Source: Mercurialis annua
Lineage: Eukaryota; Streptophyta; Magnoliopsida; Malpighiales; Euphorbiaceae
Direction of reading: 5' to 3'
Assembly (NCBI RefSeq): GCF_937616625.2
Contig: NC_065571.1
Location: 53,863,651 to 53,927,650 of the forward strand
Length of the DNA stretch: 64,000 nucleotides
Shown here: in pieces, positions 61,883 to 64,000 of the stretch
Numbering within the stretch: the first letter of the stretch is position 1
Layout of the letters: every line of letters starts with the position of its first letter
The notes under the pieces: model-generated
The model's database searches: none
What the model was told of the DNA's origin: nothing
The model's input: the letters and a program-made list of their open reading frames with translations, nothing else
Translations under genes and position numbers: made by a program

Positions 61883-63400
61883 TTAATGGTTCCTGTCCTG
61901 GGACTCCTTGCTAATTCTCTGCGTGAGAAGACTGATAATTCCACTCTGATTTTTAACTTCAAATAGACCACTCTGTACACCTACTTCCCATGTTTTCTGC
62001 ACTTCAAGTTCCAAGTTGGTAATAGTCGGGTTAACATCAGGTATCTGTCTAAGGCAACCTCGTATGAGTCCATCTGATTCCCCTGCAAAACTTGCTGAAG
62101 GAAGTGAACAGGTCTGTAACGAACCTTTGGATGGAATAACTTTAAATTTCTTGCGTTGAGTAATGAAAGATAGGTCCGGATTAGGGAACGTAGCTTTCGA
62201 GTTGATTGATAGGTTTTCTGAGTTTGTCTGACTGCTTTCACCCAATGAATTCCTGTGATTACTCTCTGCAACCACCATATCTGTAAACTGAGTCTCAGCT
62301 ATATCCTTCCCAGTATCCTTTGACGATAATGAAGTGGTAGCAAACTGAGAACTGTTATTGTCTTTCATTCCTTGAGATTGTTCATCATCTGAATCCGAAG
62401 AGGTAGAAAAAGAGACGTCACAGCTATTGTTCCACATGACAGGCATATCTGATTCCATAACATGAATATTAAAAACTTGATCATTAACAGTGACTGCAAA
62501 ATCACTATCAATATGTTTCATAATCGTCGAAATAAGAACAAATCCGGAATCCATACGTTCCTTGCTAGATATCATTGGGTGAAGGGATACAACACCCCCA
62601 ACTTTATCACCAATAAAAGTAAAAAATTGATCTTCCCAAGCAATTAAAGGAACACCCGAGATGTTAATCCAAATAAATCTTTCCCCTGACGAAAACAAAC
62701 CATCCCAGGGAGAAATAGTCATGAAGAAGTCTGTAAGAGTAGGAAATATTTTCCTAAATTGTTCATTGTCCCCATGATTGAAAAAATTCAATAGAACATA
62801 CTTTCCTCCAAGCAACGAAAAGGAATCATAAATAATCCCATGGTTCAGGAGATATGAAGCAATGTTGAGCAGGTCAGGTAAGGTTTTCACAGTAACAATT
62901 GATGAACTAGGTATAGCAGAAGACCCTGATGGAACGAATTCAAAAGAACGCTTATCAACCACATTGGCATAGGATCGTGAATCTCTAACCGAAGGAATAA
63001 AAACATGCTTGGGACGATTGTCAATAACAGGTAATTGACGTTGCATGGGACTAGCTGCTGTAGGGTTAGGGTAACGAGAAAAATATGCTCTAATCCTCTT
63101 GGAACCAATAAAGACATTATTAAGTCTATATAATGAATCCAGAGCGTCTTGTTCAGGGTCTAGATGTAAAAATCCAAATCGTTTGTTGGATCGATTCTTC
63201 TTGCGAGCAATTGTAACCCTACCTCGGATATGGTATTTGGCAAAAGCCCTTTGTAAATCAGAATAAAACCATAATTCTGGAAAGTTTTCAAAGTAGAGGA
63301 CTTGAGTTTGTGTGGAGCGGTTTCCGGGAACAAATCTGGATGGAGGAGCTGCAGTATGGAGCGGCGGCTGGAGGGGGTGGGAGGGGTTCAGGGGAGGCAT
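61883..63400 (-). CDS. LINE ORF1 protein with RRM and DUF4283-like region
   Basis: Uninterrupted 505-residue frame from ATG 63400. After a Pro-rich start, an RRM spans about 32-110, with RNP2 VLYFENF (34-40) and RNP1 KRFGFLHL (73-80). A second region at about 165-330 (GVPLIAWEDQFFTFIGDKVG) resembles DUF4283, common in plant LINE and retroelement proteins. The C-terminal third is Ser/Asp/Glu-rich and low in complexity. No CCHC knuckle was found. By family role it should coat LINE RNA. An intact frame of this length in a transposon suggests recent activity. Confidence 0.9.
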   Translation of the reverse strand: MPPLNPSHPLQPPLHTAAPPSRFVPGNRSTQTQVLYFENFPELWFYSDLQRAFAKYHIRGRVTIARKKNRSNKRFGFLHLDPEQDALDSLYRLNNVFIGSKRIRAYFSRYPNPTAASPMQRQLPVIDNRPKHVFIPSVRDSRSYANVVDKRSFEFVPSGSSAIPSSSIVTVKTLPDLLNIASYLLNHGIIYDSFSLLGGKYVLLNFFNHGDNEQFRKIFPTLTDFFMTISPWDGLFSSGERFIWINISGVPLIAWEDQFFTFIGDKVGGVVSLHPMISSKERMDSGFVLISTIMKHIDSDFAVTVNDQVFNIHVMESDMPVMWNNSCDVSFSTSSDSDDEQSQGMKDNNSSQFATTSLSSKDTGKDIAETQFTDMVVAESNHRNSLGESSQTNSENLSINSKATFPNPDLSFITQRKKFKVIPSKGSLQTCSLPSASFAGESDGLIRGCLRQIPDVNPTITNLELEVQKTWEVGVQSGLFEVKNQSGIISLLTQRISKESQDRNH

Positions 63401-63440
63401 GACGGCCTAGGGTTTTTTTGCGAGTGTCCTATGAGAAAAT

Positions 63441-63965
63441 ATAATTTTTTTTTTTTTAAAAAAAAAAAATGATTATAAATGATTAATATCTATATGCCGG
63501 TTCAAATTGGAATTAGTAGATGTATAATAAAGTATTCAGATAATAATGATTATAAAAAAGAAAACGAGAAATACCTCATGAATTAGACTATTCAGTTGAA
63601 TGTAAATGTGATTAAAATGATGGTTTAAAATTCTGAGGTTCCCTTAGAAATACGTAAGTTGGTCTAGGGTTGACTGGGCTTCAAGATGATGACAACGGAG
63701 ATATATTGTCAAATTTCCAAGAAATCAGTAGTGGTTTGGAAGTATTATAAGTTTCAATGGTCATGAGAAGGATTTAGCTGGATGGATCCCTTTTTCTAAT
63801 TTCCACACTACAATTACTATTTATTCTTCTTTTGAACATACTGTATGTAAAACCCCAGCTTTCCATGAAATAGATAAGAAAAATTAAAACAATGTGAAAA
63901 GACATATTATTCAATTAGAATGGCACGGAAAAAATATTAACTAAAAAATAAAACTTTACCAATGG
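63441..63965. other. Intergenic right of the LINE
   Basis: T-run/A-run low-complexity sequence at about 63448-63468, then AT-rich DNA with no gene recognised. Confidence 0.4.
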
Positions 63966-64000
63966 GGGTTGGTTCAAGTGGTAAGCGGCTTGATATCGCT
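63966..64000 (+). mobile_element. Start of a probable SINE, cut by the window edge
   Basis: GGTTGGTTCAAGTGGTAAGC contains a Pol III A-box match (TGGTTCAAGTGG, 63970-63981) in the typical head position of plant tRNA-derived SINEs. The B box and body would lie beyond the window, so this could also be a tRNA-like gene. Confidence 0.45.

Larger units (their letters stand above)
58114..63440 (-). mobile_element. Near full-length LINE with RRM-type ORF1
   Basis: A non-LTR retrotransposon with a short 5' UTR (AAAAAAACCCTAGGCCGTC before the ATG), ORF1, a 35-bp spacer, ORF2, a short 3' UTR and a 12-base A tail (T run at 58114-58125). ORF1 carries an RRM rather than a CCHC knuckle and ORF2 lacks RNase H, recalling the BNR-type plant LINEs described in beet (from memory). 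The 5' edge near 63440 is approximate; AAAATCTAAATTT and AAAATATAATTT next to the ends may be a decayed target duplication. Confidence 0.9.

Overview
The window is nuclear DNA of a flowering plant, most likely a eudicot. It is AT-rich, its genes are split by GT-AG introns, and it carries plant-only families (an ALE2-type receptor kinase, a VQ protein, a DUF4408/DUF761 protein) among LINE, Copia, CACTA, hAT, Mutator-type, Stowaway and Harbinger elements. There is no operon, plasmid, phage or CRISPR structure. The species cannot be named from the sequence.

Host genes, in order: (1) 847-6383, minus: a 16-exon receptor-like kinase of the ALE2 type, 1,094 residues as assembled here, whose proline-rich ectodomain is built from ten phase-1/phase-1 exons. 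(2) 17820-22878, minus: a 9-exon CWF19-like protein with two CCCH fingers and a U12-type AT-AC intron. (3) 28181-28945, plus: an intronless DUF4408/DUF761 protein resembling PAMP-induced A70. (4) 36336-36863, plus: a VQ-motif gene of the MKS1/VQ8/VQ20 kind with one in-frame stop. (5) 38101-40887, plus: a 7-exon DENR translation factor. From memory, Arabidopsis At5g56890 (kinase), At5g56900 (CwfJ/CCCH) and At5g56980 (A70) lie in the same order, which suggests conserved microsynteny.

Most other recognisable sequence is transposon. Four LINE copies retain coding sequence: 13225-17219 (split by a hAT element), 30785-32375 (badly decayed), 46173-48905 (5'-truncated) and 58114-63440 (nearly full length, with an RRM-bearing ORF1). 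There are also 3'-end LINE scraps and a 773-bp non-coding retroposon with a 15-bp target duplication. A Copia element at about 51274-58072, minus, keeps both LTRs, a tRNA-Met primer site, gag and part of pol, but lacks reverse transcriptase. It has been hit by two Mutator-type foldback MITEs, a Harbinger-like MITE and a 2.7-kb CACTA element.

Most unusual signals: a 5S-rRNA-like segment (35196-35260) inside a CACTA element whose ends carry GCGACGGA repeats; a CENH3-like exon fragment inside the other CACTA element; five foldback elements with related ends and 9-bp target duplications; and the AT-AC intron. Host-gene exon boundaries were set by hand from splice sites and reading phase.
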